Source of the DNA: Methanoregula formicica SMSP
GTDB lineage: Archaea > Halobacteriota > Methanomicrobia > Methanomicrobiales > Methanospirillaceae
Length of the DNA: 64,000 nt
Direction: 5' to 3'
NCBI RefSeq assembly: GCF_000327485.1
Contig: NC_019943.1
Span: 2,108,001 to 2,172,000, forward strand
A program made the translations under genes and the position numbers. Shown here piece after piece: positions 52,513 to 61,446 of the stretch; positions within the stretch are counted from its first letter, which is position 1; every line of letters begins with the position of its first letter. The notes below the pieces were generated by a model. It ran no database searches. It was not told the origin of the DNA and worked only from the letters and a program-made list of their open reading frames with translations.

Positions 52513-53457
52513 GTGAGCGGCCCTGCAATTTTTATCGTCGAAGATGAGGCAATCGTTGCAAGCGACATCAAAGAGACCTTAATCAGCCTCGGGTATACCG
52601 TTGCAGGAACGGCAAAATCCGGGGAGCTTGCCCTTGAGAAGATCCAGCAGAACCAGCCGGACCTTGTGCTCATGGACATCCACCTTGCCGGGGAGATGGA
52701 CGGGGTTGACACGGCGGGGAAAATCCACGCACTCTACGGGATCCCGGTCATCTACCTGACCGCATATGCGGATAAAGTCCTGCTCGAGCGCGCAAAAGTG
52801 ACCGAGCCCTACGGGTATGTCGTCAAACCGTACGATGAACGCGAACTTCACTCTGTCATCGAGATGGCCATATACAAGCACCGTATCGAGCGCGAGATCA
52901 AAAAGCGGGATGCCATCCTCTTTGCCGTCAGTTCGGCAGTGGAATGGCTCCTGCGGGTCTCCCGCAAGGGTGCCCCGGTTTCAGACAAAGTACCGGACTT
53001 TACAGCCTCCGACATCCGCAACATTCTCGAACCCATCGGCCTTGCTCTGGACGCCTGGGCAATCGGGATCTTCCAGGTCCGGACCTCCGGCCCGGCACCT
53101 GCCATCAGCATGCTCTACGAATGGGGATGCCCGGGGTACCATTCATCCCTCTTCAAACCGGAACTTAAGCAGTTCACCTTTGCAACCATGAGGATCTCAC
53201 GGTGGGAGAGCCTGTTAAGAAAAGGCGAGGAGATCTCCGCAGTCGTTTCGGCGATCCCTCCCGATGAGCAGAAACTCTTCAGCCTCCTTGGCGCTAAAGC
53301 CGGGGTCATCATCCCGATCTTTATCCACGACAACCTCTTTGGGTTCATCGGCTTCTTCGACCTGATGGAAAAGACCCATTCACCCGACGAGATCGAAGCC
53401 CTCCGTATCACGGCAAACCTTCTCGGGGCTGCTATCGGGTACCAGCAATCCGGGTAA
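52513..53457 (+). CDS. Receiver-GAF response regulator
   Basis: A 314-residue protein starting at a GTG that immediately follows the upstream stop. Residues 5-120 form a receiver with Asp55 in LMDIHLAGEMDG, TAYAD and Lys105 in VVKPYDER. After a helical linker, residues about 145-312 look like a GAF domain: ILFAVSSAVEWLLR, GLALDAWAIGIFQVR, LLGAKAGVIIPIFIHDNLFGFIGF and the ending EALRITANLLGAAI. No DNA-binding or enzymatic output is seen. It closes the operon and is the natural phosphate acceptor for the three HisKA_2 kinases before it; output may be by protein contact. Confidence 0.9.
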   Translation: MSGPAIFIVEDEAIVASDIKETLISLGYTVAGTAKSGELALEKIQQNQPDLVLMDIHLAGEMDGVDTAGKIHALYGIPVIYLTAYADKVLLERAKVTEPYGYVVKPYDERELHSVIEMAIYKHRIEREIKKRDAILFAVSSAVEWLLRVSRKGAPVSDKVPDFTASDIRNILEPIGLALDAWAIGIFQVRTSGPAPAISMLYEWGCPGYHSSLFKPELKQFTFATMRISRWESLLRKGEEISAVVSAIPPDEQKLFSLLGAKAGVIIPIFIHDNLFGFIGFFDLMEKTHSPDEIEALRITANLLGAAIGYQQSG

Positions 53458-53940
53458 CACGTACCTTTTTTATCAGCGGGCGGGAAACGGTAGGGACGCC
53501 ACTGTCCCGGTACCCGGGAGCGATTCCCACAAAGACAGACAGGGACACCTCCTTGGAACGATTTCCGTCCAGAAAGCATATAAAACAAAATGTAAAATAT
53601 AGTTTACATATACCCGTGCGGCAGCGCACCGGTATTGCAGTATCGCATAATGAACACCAGGAAGACAAACAGCACGAACACCGAGGAATTGTCCCTACGG
53701 GACAGACACCATCTGTACCTTCCCCCGCTTCCTACGATGCGGGGGAGATCAACTCCGTTTTTCCCGAGTTCGCGGATATGCGATATCCACACTCCTGTAA
53801 TCACCTTTCCTCCAGGATCAGCCCCGCTTGCCTGCGTTCATGATTGCCGGGGATTATAAGAATCCCTTCCCGTAAACCAGACGGGAAGCTGCGCTCACAA
53901 TAAGCTTTGTATCATCTCCCGCCAGATAGAAGACTATCTC
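53458..53940. other. Structured intergenic region with a TGTAAA/TTTACA dyad
   Basis: About 480 bases without a credible gene. Features: GGGAC/GTCCC stem (53493-53497, 53504-53508); dyad TGTAAA (53591-53596) and TTTACA (53603-53608) with a 6-base AT spacer, next to AT-rich promoter-like sequence; GTCCC/GGGAC stem (53691-53695, 53699-53703); and CCCCCGC/GCGGGGG stem (53722-53728, 53739-53745). The dyad resembles an operator, and the later stems would lie in the leader of a transcript running to the transporter gene at 53941. Confidence 0.45.
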
Positions 53941-54996
53941 ATGGTTCCTGTGGAAACTTCCCGCTTCGAACGGACGCTTCTTGCTATTGCGCTTGTCTTC
54001 ATCATCATCATCGCCGTGAAGATGACCTCGTACATCATCTCGCTCGTCCTGATGTCCCTCATCATCACCCTGCTTACCGTACCGGCCCTCGTCTGGCTGA
54101 AAAAGAAGGGGCTTTCAGGCACGCTTTCTGTTGCAGTCATCACCCTTGCCGCATGTCTGGTCATTGCAGCCATCCTGTACATTTCTGTCTTCTCCTTCCA
54201 GCTGCTGCTTCACGACATGCCGCAGTTCCAGCAGGAGTTCTCCGTGCGGCTTGCCGAACTCAGGACGATCCTCTCCACCTTTGGCATCTCCATTGAGACC
54301 GACAGCATCCGGTCTATCGACCTTAAAGAGATCTTCTCAGCGGGTGTAGCCGGGGTAACAACGATTGCCGAGGGGCTCATGTTCCTCTTTTTTGTTGCGG
54401 TGACCTCGTTCTTTATGCTCCTTGAAGCCCCGCGTCTCACGGAGCGCTTCGAGGCACGGTATGGAAAAGACTCACAGACCGTGAAGCAGTTCGGGCGGAT
54501 GTCCGGGTACATCATCGATTTCATCGTTGTCCGCACCGAGACAAACTTCATCCACGGGATCCTCTTTGGTGGGTTCCTCACGGTTATGGGCGTCCATGGT
54601 GCACTCCTCTGGGGGCTCCTGACATTCCTCCTTGGGTATATCCCCTACATCGGCCTTATCATGGCAGCAGTCCCTGCCATCTTCTTTGCCTGGCTCCAGT
54701 TCGGGATCCCCGGGGCGGTCGCGGTGATCGTGGTTGTCTGCATCCTCAACTTGATCGTGGAGAATCCGATCTTTTCTTACCTCACGTCGAGAAAATACGA
54801 GATCCCGGCACTCATCGTGATCCTGTCGGTAATCTTCTGGGGATGGCTGCTCGGGATCGTCGGGATGCTCTTTGCAATCCCGTGCACCCTCATCTGCCTG
54901 CTGGTGCTCCAGCTGTCCGATGACCTGCGCTGGATCAACGATTTCCTGGGCGTCGGGCACCTGTTCGAGGAGCATACGCGAAAAAAGGATGACTGA
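53941..54996 (+). CDS. AI-2E/PerM family membrane transporter
   Basis: A 351-residue protein with about seven to eight membrane helices. Early helices ALVFIIIIAVKMTSYIISLVL and LIITLLTVPALVWL are followed by a long amphipathic cytoplasmic segment (DMPQFQQEFSVRLAELRTIL). The family core comes next: GVHGALLWGLLTFLLGYIPYIGL (residues about 219-241) and ENPIFSYL, ending GIVGMLFAIPCTLIC. These match the AI-2E transporter/PerM family. Substrates reported for the family vary (AI-2, sodium/proton exchange, indole export), so no substrate is assigned. The gene is monocistronic and follows the structured leader region. Confidence 0.9.
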   Translation: MVPVETSRFERTLLAIALVFIIIIAVKMTSYIISLVLMSLIITLLTVPALVWLKKKGLSGTLSVAVITLAACLVIAAILYISVFSFQLLLHDMPQFQQEFSVRLAELRTILSTFGISIETDSIRSIDLKEIFSAGVAGVTTIAEGLMFLFFVAVTSFFMLLEAPRLTERFEARYGKDSQTVKQFGRMSGYIIDFIVVRTETNFIHGILFGGFLTVMGVHGALLWGLLTFLLGYIPYIGLIMAAVPAIFFAWLQFGIPGAVAVIVVVCILNLIVENPIFSYLTSRKYEIPALIVILSVIFWGWLLGIVGMLFAIPCTLICLLVLQLSDDLRWINDFLGVGHLFEEHTRKKDD

Positions 54997-55499
54997 TACG
55001 GGGTGTTGTCGCGACCCGGTTTTCCCCAGACACCTGTTTGCCGCACCCGGATCTATCGTTTGGAACAGCCTGTACTGGTTCAGAAACAGTTTGAAAACAG
55101 GTTCCTGGGCATATTTCACCAGGGGTCCCTTGAGTGGTGAAATGCTGATCATGCATCCAGGAACGGTTCCGAATGAAACGAAGGGGTCTCTTTTCACTCA
55201 GGTCATGTGCTGGTTTTGAGTACCATGCAGGCCACGGATCCTCCACGGCCCCATGTCCTGATAACTATTATTGTTACTATTTTCTATATAAAAGTATGTT
55301 TTTTTCAAATATTGAAAATTCTTCGTTTTATTGCGAATAATCGTAAAAATATTCGATTTTTTTTGCCCCATTAGAAATTTCCCGCAAAAATGGGGTCGCA
55401 ATTCTCTTCACAAGGGATTGCAGGGCTCTTTCATGGAAGAAACAGGAAAAAAGAAAGACAGGATTCCGTCCCCCGGGCTGGGGAGAGTTAATATAGTAA
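54997..55499. other. AT-rich intergenic region
   Basis: About 500 bases between the transporter gene and a convergent surface-protein gene. From 55255 to 55400 it is strongly AT-rich (TTTTCTATATAAAAGTATG, then runs of T) and may serve as a terminator region for both. The direct repeat CCACGG occurs twice near 55232-55248. No gene or RNA was recognised. Confidence 0.4.
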
Positions 55500-56204
55500 T
55501 TAATGCCGGTGACGGAAGAGACCGGCAATGCAAATACCCCCGGCCAGCATGGTGCATATCAGCAGGGGGTCCGGCCCGGGAGCATAGGTCTGTTTTTTTG
55601 CAGGTGTCGTTTTCGTGACAGGATTCTCTGTTGGCACCGGGGTAATCTCAATCACAACCTCTTCGGGCGCCGTTGTAGGGATAGCGGTCGGCACGGTTGT
55701 TGGAACCACGACTATCGCAGTCTTCTTCACCAGTTTCCCGTTGACGGTCTTTGCCTCGGGATCCAGCTCCTGCAGCCGGAGCACGACAATCTCCCCCGTC
55801 TGGTCGAAATCAGGGACAGTACCGGTCAGGGCAACATCGACGGTGAACTGCTTCCGGGTAAAACTCAGGTCCCACCCGTCAAGCCGCACCTGGGCTGACT
55901 GCCGGTCGGCAAGCCGCGTGATCAGCGGCTCCTCGTTCACTTCTTCAGTCTTGACGACGACCCAGCGGGGGTCCGCAAGATCGGTATACATGACAAGGGA
56001 ATTGTCAGAGGCAAAGGTCTTTCCGGTATCGAATGAACTAAAACTCAGGGAATATCCCGCACTCACTTTACTGCCGGGCTGGAGTTCAGCACCCGGGGAA
56101 GGGCCGGTCCAGCCGGAAAACGTCCATGCCGATACCGGCATGACAATCAGGAAAAAGACAAGGGCGGCAAGAGCACAGCGGGAATAAACCGGTGAGTCAT
56201 TCAT
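55500..56204 (-). CDS. Secreted surface protein with C-terminal membrane anchor
   Basis: A 234-residue protein from ATG 56204; the frame is open to 56435 but the signal peptide starts here (MNDSPVYSRCALAALVFFLI, cleavage near VSAW). The mature part has FSGWTGPSPGAELQPGSKV and a beta-rich domain of about 140 residues. It is followed by a Thr/Pro/Val-rich stalk (VVVPTTVPTAIPTTAPEE, KTTPAKKQ) and a C-terminal hydrophobic segment DPLLICTMLAGGICIAGLF with a basic tail RHRH. This is the usual layout of methanogen cell-envelope proteins with a glycosylated stalk. The function of the globular domain is unknown. Confidence 0.85.
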   Translation of the reverse strand: MNDSPVYSRCALAALVFFLIVMPVSAWTFSGWTGPSPGAELQPGSKVSAGYSLSFSSFDTGKTFASDNSLVMYTDLADPRWVVVKTEEVNEEPLITRLADRQSAQVRLDGWDLSFTRKQFTVDVALTGTVPDFDQTGEIVVLRLQELDPEAKTVNGKLVKKTAIVVVPTTVPTAIPTTAPEEVVIEITPVPTENPVTKTTPAKKQTYAPGPDPLLICTMLAGGICIAGLFRHRH

Positions 56205-56471
56205 ACGTTTTTCAACGACCGGAAAACCCATAAAGATACCGGTAAGGCATGACGGCGCGTACAGTACGATTGCGGATTTTTCCCACGGGCGCCCGGCAGC
56301 CATGCCATCGCCCTGCCTCATGTTTATTAGCCTCACCGGCGCACATGGATGTGAATGCATTCCTCCGGCCACCACCAGCCTGGCCCTGGAACTCATCTTC
56401 CATCGGGAGGACGCACACACAAAAGCCCGGCACATCCGGGTACTGCCTGCCCGATATCCCCGTGATTTACC

Positions 56472-58601
56472 ATGACATCTTCTTGGTTAACCCTGCCACA
56501 ATGCAGCGTCAGGACAAAGATCCTGGCCGTGTTCCTGGCACTCTCCCTCATCACGCTCCTCGTCACGGGATACGTAGCGCTCTTTACCATCGGCAGCCTG
56601 GCAGAGACGGCGGAGTCCGGCAGTTTCCGGCAGGGGCTGCAGGCCGTCGATATGGCCACCGTCGCCCTGCAGCAGTCTGCCGAACAGTACCTCCTCCAGG
56701 CAGCAGGAGACCAGGCAGCAATCGCCGGGACCCTCTTCAACGACACCGAGACGGAACTTGATCTCCTCACCGTGCAGGCTGCCACCCTTCAGGGCAATCC
56801 TCCGGTACTACCGGTCATTCGTTCCTTTGGCCGAAATACTCCCCCGGCAGATCCCCGCGATGCGACCGTGTTTCTCTTCAGCCCGGGCAGCACGGTAACC
56901 ACGGATTCGGAGGAGTTCCGGAAATCCGCAGGCATGGACGACCTCTTGAAGGGGATGTACGACGCCGATGAAGACCTTGTCTCGGTTTTTCTCGCAACCG
57001 ACTCCGGCATCCTGCGGTCGTATCCCTGGGAGAATACGGACGCGGAAAACTATGATCCCCGTACCCGTGCCTGGTTCACCGGAGCAAAGGGCACAAACGG
57101 CGTCTATTGGTCCAAGCCCTACGTGGACTCGTTCGGCCATGGGCTGGTGGTCACTTCGTCAAAAGCCGTGGCCACGCCCTACGGGACATGGGTCATCGGG
57201 AGCGACGTTAGAGTGGGTGTGATCACCAGCGAATTCTTAAACACCACGCTCGGGGGACGGGGCTATGCTGTCCTCATGGACAACAGCGGGGATATCATCA
57301 GCCGGCCGCAGCTTGCCGCCGGTGATCACCGCTGGGACCAGCCGTTCCCGCAGGATAACGTGTTCAAGAGCTCCGATCCTGCCCTCGTTGCTGCCGGGAA
57401 GAACATGACGGAAGGCCGGACCGGGGTTGAGAGGGTGCAGTTCAACGGGGTGGATACCTTTGTTGCCTATGCACCGGTCCCGTCCCAGAACTGGAGTGTT
57501 GCCGTGTGCCTGCCGGTGAGCGAAGTAACCGCCCCGATCGACCGGACCCGCGACGGGATAACGGCATCGGGCCGGGAGACCGAAGAGTGGATCGCCGAAC
57601 AGTCGGACCGGGTTATGCTCCTCTTCTCCCTGCTCTCCTTCCTCCTCCTCCTCATCGTCATCGTACTCTCCGTAGCCCTGTCCAAAGCCATTACCCGCCC
57701 TGTCGATACCCTGCGGCAGGCAACGCAGGCTATCGGGAAAGGCGATCTTGCAAACCGTGTCGAGCTCAGGACCGGGGACGAGTTCGAGGAACTTGCGGAT
57801 TCCTTTAACCGGATGGCAGGGGATCTCCGCCATACCATCGACGATCTCCAGCGCACCACTGCCGAAAAGGAGCGGTATGCAAGCGAGATGGAGATCGCGC
57901 GGGAGATCCAGCAGACCTTCCTCCCGGAAACGATACCCGACATCCCGGGATTCGAGATCGCTGCAACAACGATCCCGGCAATGGAGATCGGGGGAGACCT
58001 CTATGACTTCATACCCCAGAAAGACGGCAGCATGGGCCTGGTTATCGGTGACGTCTCCGGCAAGGGCGTCAGTGCTGCCCTGTACATGGCCCTGTGCCGG
58101 ACTCAGATCCACACCTGCGGGGCAGGGAGCGGGGAGCCCGCGGAGGCAATTGACCCGGCAAACCGGCTGATCTATGACGAGGGCAGGTCGAACATGTTCA
58201 TCACGGTCTTCTATGCAGTCCTCGATCCCCGGAAGATGATGCTCTCCTACGTGAACGCCGGTCACAACCCCCCGCTGCTGATCCGGGGCGACCTGCCGGT
58301 TGCGCAGATGCTCGAAGGCAAGGGGATTGCACTTGGGGTGATCGATGACACCCGGGCAAAGACCTCGATGCTTCCCCTCCACCACGGGGACCTCATCGTG
58401 CTGTACACGGATGGGGTGACGGAGGCGTTCAATGAGCGCGACGAGTATTACGGTGAGGAGCGGATGACCGCGGTCATAACAAAGAACCGTTCCCGCCCGG
58501 CCCGGGAGATCGGAGAGGCCCTCCTTGAGGATATCCGGTTGTTTGCAGGATCGGCACCCCAGTCTGACGACATCACGTTCATTCTCATCAAAGTCAGGTA
58601 A
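56472..58601 (+). CDS. dCache-HAMP-SpoIIE/PP2C serine phosphatase
   Basis: A 709-residue membrane protein. A first helix (about 15-37, ILAVFLALSLITLLVTGYVALF) and a second (about 377-402, VMLLFSLLSFLLLLIVIVLSVALS) enclose a double Cache sensor with YDPRTRAWFTGA and GYAVLMDNSGDIISRP. HAMP follows (ITRPVDTLRQATQAIGKGD), then a coiled coil and a PP2C domain opening with IAREIQQTFLPETIPD, metal-binding Asp in GGDLYDFI and GDVSGKGVSAAL, YVNAGHNPPLL and LYTDGVTEA, ending QSDDITFILIKV. It dephosphorylates Ser/Thr, probably of an anti-anti-sigma-like (STAS) partner, though no such partner is in the window. All metal-ligand positions look intact. Confidence 0.94.
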   Translation: MTSSWLTLPQCSVRTKILAVFLALSLITLLVTGYVALFTIGSLAETAESGSFRQGLQAVDMATVALQQSAEQYLLQAAGDQAAIAGTLFNDTETELDLLTVQAATLQGNPPVLPVIRSFGRNTPPADPRDATVFLFSPGSTVTTDSEEFRKSAGMDDLLKGMYDADEDLVSVFLATDSGILRSYPWENTDAENYDPRTRAWFTGAKGTNGVYWSKPYVDSFGHGLVVTSSKAVATPYGTWVIGSDVRVGVITSEFLNTTLGGRGYAVLMDNSGDIISRPQLAAGDHRWDQPFPQDNVFKSSDPALVAAGKNMTEGRTGVERVQFNGVDTFVAYAPVPSQNWSVAVCLPVSEVTAPIDRTRDGITASGRETEEWIAEQSDRVMLLFSLLSFLLLLIVIVLSVALSKAITRPVDTLRQATQAIGKGDLANRVELRTGDEFEELADSFNRMAGDLRHTIDDLQRTTAEKERYASEMEIAREIQQTFLPETIPDIPGFEIAATTIPAMEIGGDLYDFIPQKDGSMGLVIGDVSGKGVSAALYMALCRTQIHTCGAGSGEPAEAIDPANRLIYDEGRSNMFITVFYAVLDPRKMMLSYVNAGHNPPLLIRGDLPVAQMLEGKGIALGVIDDTRAKTSMLPLHHGDLIVLYTDGVTEAFNERDEYYGEERMTAVITKNRSRPAREIGEALLEDIRLFAGSAPQSDDITFILIKVR

Positions 58602-58652
58602 GCAAGCGGCCCACCCGGTAGTTCCGGGTACACAGTTCACAGAACGGCCGGA

Positions 58653-59252
58653 TCAGACGTGACGTGCAGAAAGCTTCGTCTCACCACAACAGTATGCGTC
58701 ACGTTCAGGGCTGCTGCCCTTCAGGAGTCCCGGTGACCGGAAATCTTCTGACGTGCCATGGTCCGTCATGACCACCTCATCCAAAACCGCGTTGTCATCA
58801 ATCGTGGCAACCAGCGCTTCCAGGGCAGAGAGGGGGTAATGGCTGCTGAGGTGTTCCAGGAGTTCCCCGATCAGTTCCCGTCTCTCCCTCCCGGAACGGA
58901 CGCACGTGGTGTCGCGCCAGTAACTGGAAAGGCAGGTCTCTGCATGGTATGCATGCACCAGGTTCCTCAGTTCCACGAGCAGGAGGTTGCAGTACACCTG
59001 CCCGTGCCTGTCGAGCAAGGCATCCAGTTCCTCCACGATCCGTTGATATTCCTGCACGAAAATTGTCTTTTCTTCCGGTGGAAGCGAAGACGAATGCAGC
59101 AGGTCCAAGATCCTGCATTTCTCAGCAAACGGGGCTCCCGCATGCCAGGAGCCGGGACCTGAAGATCCTGAGAGATTTTTCGCTGCCTCGCTGACCGATT
59201 GCCGGAAGAGGATGAGCTGGTCCTTGAGAAGATCGGCAGAGTGGGTGTCCAT
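58653..59252 (-). CDS. Hypothetical helical protein
   Basis: A 199-residue protein from ATG 59252. It is mostly helical and charged: LLKDQLILFRQSVSEAAKNL, EEKTIFVQEYQRIVEELDAL and ELIGELLEHLSSHYPLSALE. Toward the C-terminus there are two isolated cysteine pairs (TTCVRSG region, AYCCGE). There is no signal peptide or membrane helix. Codon use fits the neighbours, so I take it as a real gene, but I do not recognise a family. It is convergent with the PP2C gene and follows the agmatine deiminase fusion at some 130 bases on the same strand. Confidence 0.65.
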   Translation of the reverse strand: MDTHSADLLKDQLILFRQSVSEAAKNLSGSSGPGSWHAGAPFAEKCRILDLLHSSSLPPEEKTIFVQEYQRIVEELDALLDRHGQVYCNLLLVELRNLVHAYHAETCLSSYWRDTTCVRSGRERRELIGELLEHLSSHYPLSALEALVATIDDNAVLDEVVMTDHGTSEDFRSPGLLKGSSPERDAYCCGETKLSARHV

Positions 59253-59384
59253 GGGTGATCCTGTTCGTGTCGGAGGGTTTTTTATAGCGGTACGGTGACG
59301 ATGACCGGTTGAAGCAGATAGTATGAGTATTCTCTTTAAAAAAAAGCATCCCCAGTACCTAAAACCGCGGGGTGACAGCCGGTT

Positions 59385-61310
59385 TCAGATCCGGGGCTGC
59401 TGCTGGGTGGCACAATGGAAGGTGCCAAACCCTTCAACCATGGCGCGGGCTAAAATCCCAATCACCGTTCGGTCCGGGAAGATCATGCGCAGGATATCCA
59501 GAGCAGCGGCATCCCGGGGATCGTTGAAGACCGGCACGATCACGACCGTGTTGCCGATATAGAAATTCGTGTAGCTTGCGGGATAGCGCTGCCCGTCTGC
59601 ATCCTCCACCCGTCCCGGCATCGGGAGCCGGATGACGGTGAGGGGTGTGCCGTCCTCGGTGGTTGACCGGGAGAGGATCTCGTAGTTCTCGTGGAGCGGC
59701 GCATAGTTTGCATCGGATGTGTCCTCCTCGTACGCGCAGACAACCGTCGAGGGACCGACAAACCGTGCGATATCATCGATATGCCCGTCGGTGTCGTCCC
59801 CTTCGATACCCTCGTTGAGCCAGATGACCTTTTCTGCACCGAGATACTCGCAGAGCAGCCCTTCGATCTCTCCTTTTGAGAGCGAGGGATTGCGGTTGGG
59901 ATTGAGGAGGCATGCCCGTGTCGTGAGGACGGTTCCCCGGCCATTGGTGTCGAACGATCCTCCTTCCATGACAATCCCCGGCTCGAAGAGCGGCAGGTTG
60001 AACCGGCGGTTCATATGCAGCGAGATAGTTCCGTCGCGGAACTGGTCCTCGTACTTGCCGCCCCAGGCATTGAATTCCCACCTGACCATGGCGAGTTTCT
60101 TCAAAGCGCGGCTGACGACAAAGGTCGGGCCGTAGTCGCGGATCCAGACATCCGAGTACCCGGTGGTATGAAGCGTCACCTGGTCAGAATCAATGCCCAT
60201 CTCCTTCAGCCGTGCCCGCACTTTCCGGTACACCACGGCGGTGGGAACAAAGACCTCGACGCGTTCCGAGGTATGGACATGGGCGATGAACTCGTAGTAT
60301 GCCTGCTCCACGGCAGGGATATCCGGGAACGTATACGTGTTGTGGGGCCACGAGATCCAGACCGCATCATGCGGCTCCCATTCCGCAGGCATATGGAACC
60401 CGCGGTTCCTCGGCGTGTCTTTTTCCCGCAGGTCAGGGAATGTCCCGTCTTTTCCGGCAAACGGGACGGTTATTCGGGAATAGGTCTCCGGCCGGCGGTT
60501 GCGGAAGAATCCCCATGAATCCTGGACTTCAGCATTCATCGAGAAGTCGACTTTGACAACCAGGATCTCCTCGGAATCCCCGACCCGGGCAAGCACCTTC
60601 CCGAACGCATCGGCAACAAAGGAGCCGCCAAAGAACCGGCAGCTGCCTTCGGTGCCGACACGGTTGACTGCTGCGACATGGACGCTGTTTGCCACGGCAT
60701 GGCTCCTCTGGATCAGTTCCCATGCCTCCTGCCATCCCCCTTCCTTCGGGGTATCAGGCCCGGGGTGGCCGATCGCGGTCGGGTAGAATATGATGTCCGC
60801 CCCGTCAAGGGCTACAGAGCGTGCGGCCTCAGGGAACCACTGGTCGAAACAGATGAGCACCGCAATCGTACCGTACCGTGTCGGAAAGACGCGAAACGAA
60901 TCCCCCGGAAAGAAGTACCCCTTCTCGTAAAACCCCGGGTCCTGCGGGATATGGACCTTGTGGTAGGGCTCCGAGAGATTTCCGTCAGCGTCTATTACCA
61001 CGGCAGCGTTGAAGAATTTCCCGTCAGCTGCCTTCTCGTACACCGGGAGGATGATAACGACATTGTGCTCGCGGGCAAGGGAGGCAAAGAGGATCGTCGA
61101 CCGTCCGGGAATGGTCTCGGCAAGATCCCCGGTCTCCGCACCACTATGCTGCGGAAAGTACCGTACGTGAAAGAGCTCGGGGAGACAGATGATCTGCGCC
61201 CCCCGTCCTGCCGCCTCAATGACCTTCCGGCGTGCCTTCTCGATGTTCCCGCCGGGATCGGGACCCATCGCCATCTGGATGAGCCCAAGCGTTACACATT
61301 CCAGCTCCAC
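59385..61310 (-). CDS. Fused N-carbamoylputrescine amidase / agmatine deiminase
   Basis: A 641-residue two-enzyme chain. Residues 1-290 form a nitrilase-superfamily amidase with the catalytic triad Glu45 (CLPELFH), Lys118 (EPYHKVHIP) and Cys154 (VLICFDQWFPE), matching N-carbamoylputrescine amidases. Residues about 307-641 form an agmatine deiminase: HMPAEWEPHDAVWISWPHN, VMEGGSFDTNG, EGDDTDGHIDDIARF with substrate acids and His, and the nucleophile Cys633 in FHCATQQQP. Together they would convert agmatine to N-carbamoylputrescine and then to putrescine. These two enzymes are normally separate adjacent genes (aguA/aguB). It starts at a GTG at 61310; a GTG at 61295 is possible. No frameshift separates the halves. 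Confidence 0.92.
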   Translation of the reverse strand: MELECVTLGLIQMAMGPDPGGNIEKARRKVIEAAGRGAQIICLPELFHVRYFPQHSGAETGDLAETIPGRSTILFASLAREHNVVIILPVYEKAADGKFFNAAVVIDADGNLSEPYHKVHIPQDPGFYEKGYFFPGDSFRVFPTRYGTIAVLICFDQWFPEAARSVALDGADIIFYPTAIGHPGPDTPKEGGWQEAWELIQRSHAVANSVHVAAVNRVGTEGSCRFFGGSFVADAFGKVLARVGDSEEILVVKVDFSMNAEVQDSWGFFRNRRPETYSRITVPFAGKDGTFPDLREKDTPRNRGFHMPAEWEPHDAVWISWPHNTYTFPDIPAVEQAYYEFIAHVHTSERVEVFVPTAVVYRKVRARLKEMGIDSDQVTLHTTGYSDVWIRDYGPTFVVSRALKKLAMVRWEFNAWGGKYEDQFRDGTISLHMNRRFNLPLFEPGIVMEGGSFDTNGRGTVLTTRACLLNPNRNPSLSKGEIEGLLCEYLGAEKVIWLNEGIEGDDTDGHIDDIARFVGPSTVVCAYEEDTSDANYAPLHENYEILSRSTTEDGTPLTVIRLPMPGRVEDADGQRYPASYTNFYIGNTVVIVPVFNDPRDAAALDILRMIFPDRTVIGILARAMVEGFGTFHCATQQQPRI

Positions 61311-61446
61311 ACACCTCGTGGTGTATGGATTTTTCCTGATCGGATATCAGGGTATCCATCCGGGCCACTGCGGGTTCATCCATGAATACCGGTGTGCAGC
61401 ACATTTATCACGGGCGGATGTTAAAATCCAATAACAACGGGAAACC

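Noticed and set aside
53604-53859. Short frames on both strands before the AI-2E transporter gene
   Set aside because: They overlap hairpins, lack ribosome binding sites and show no protein features.
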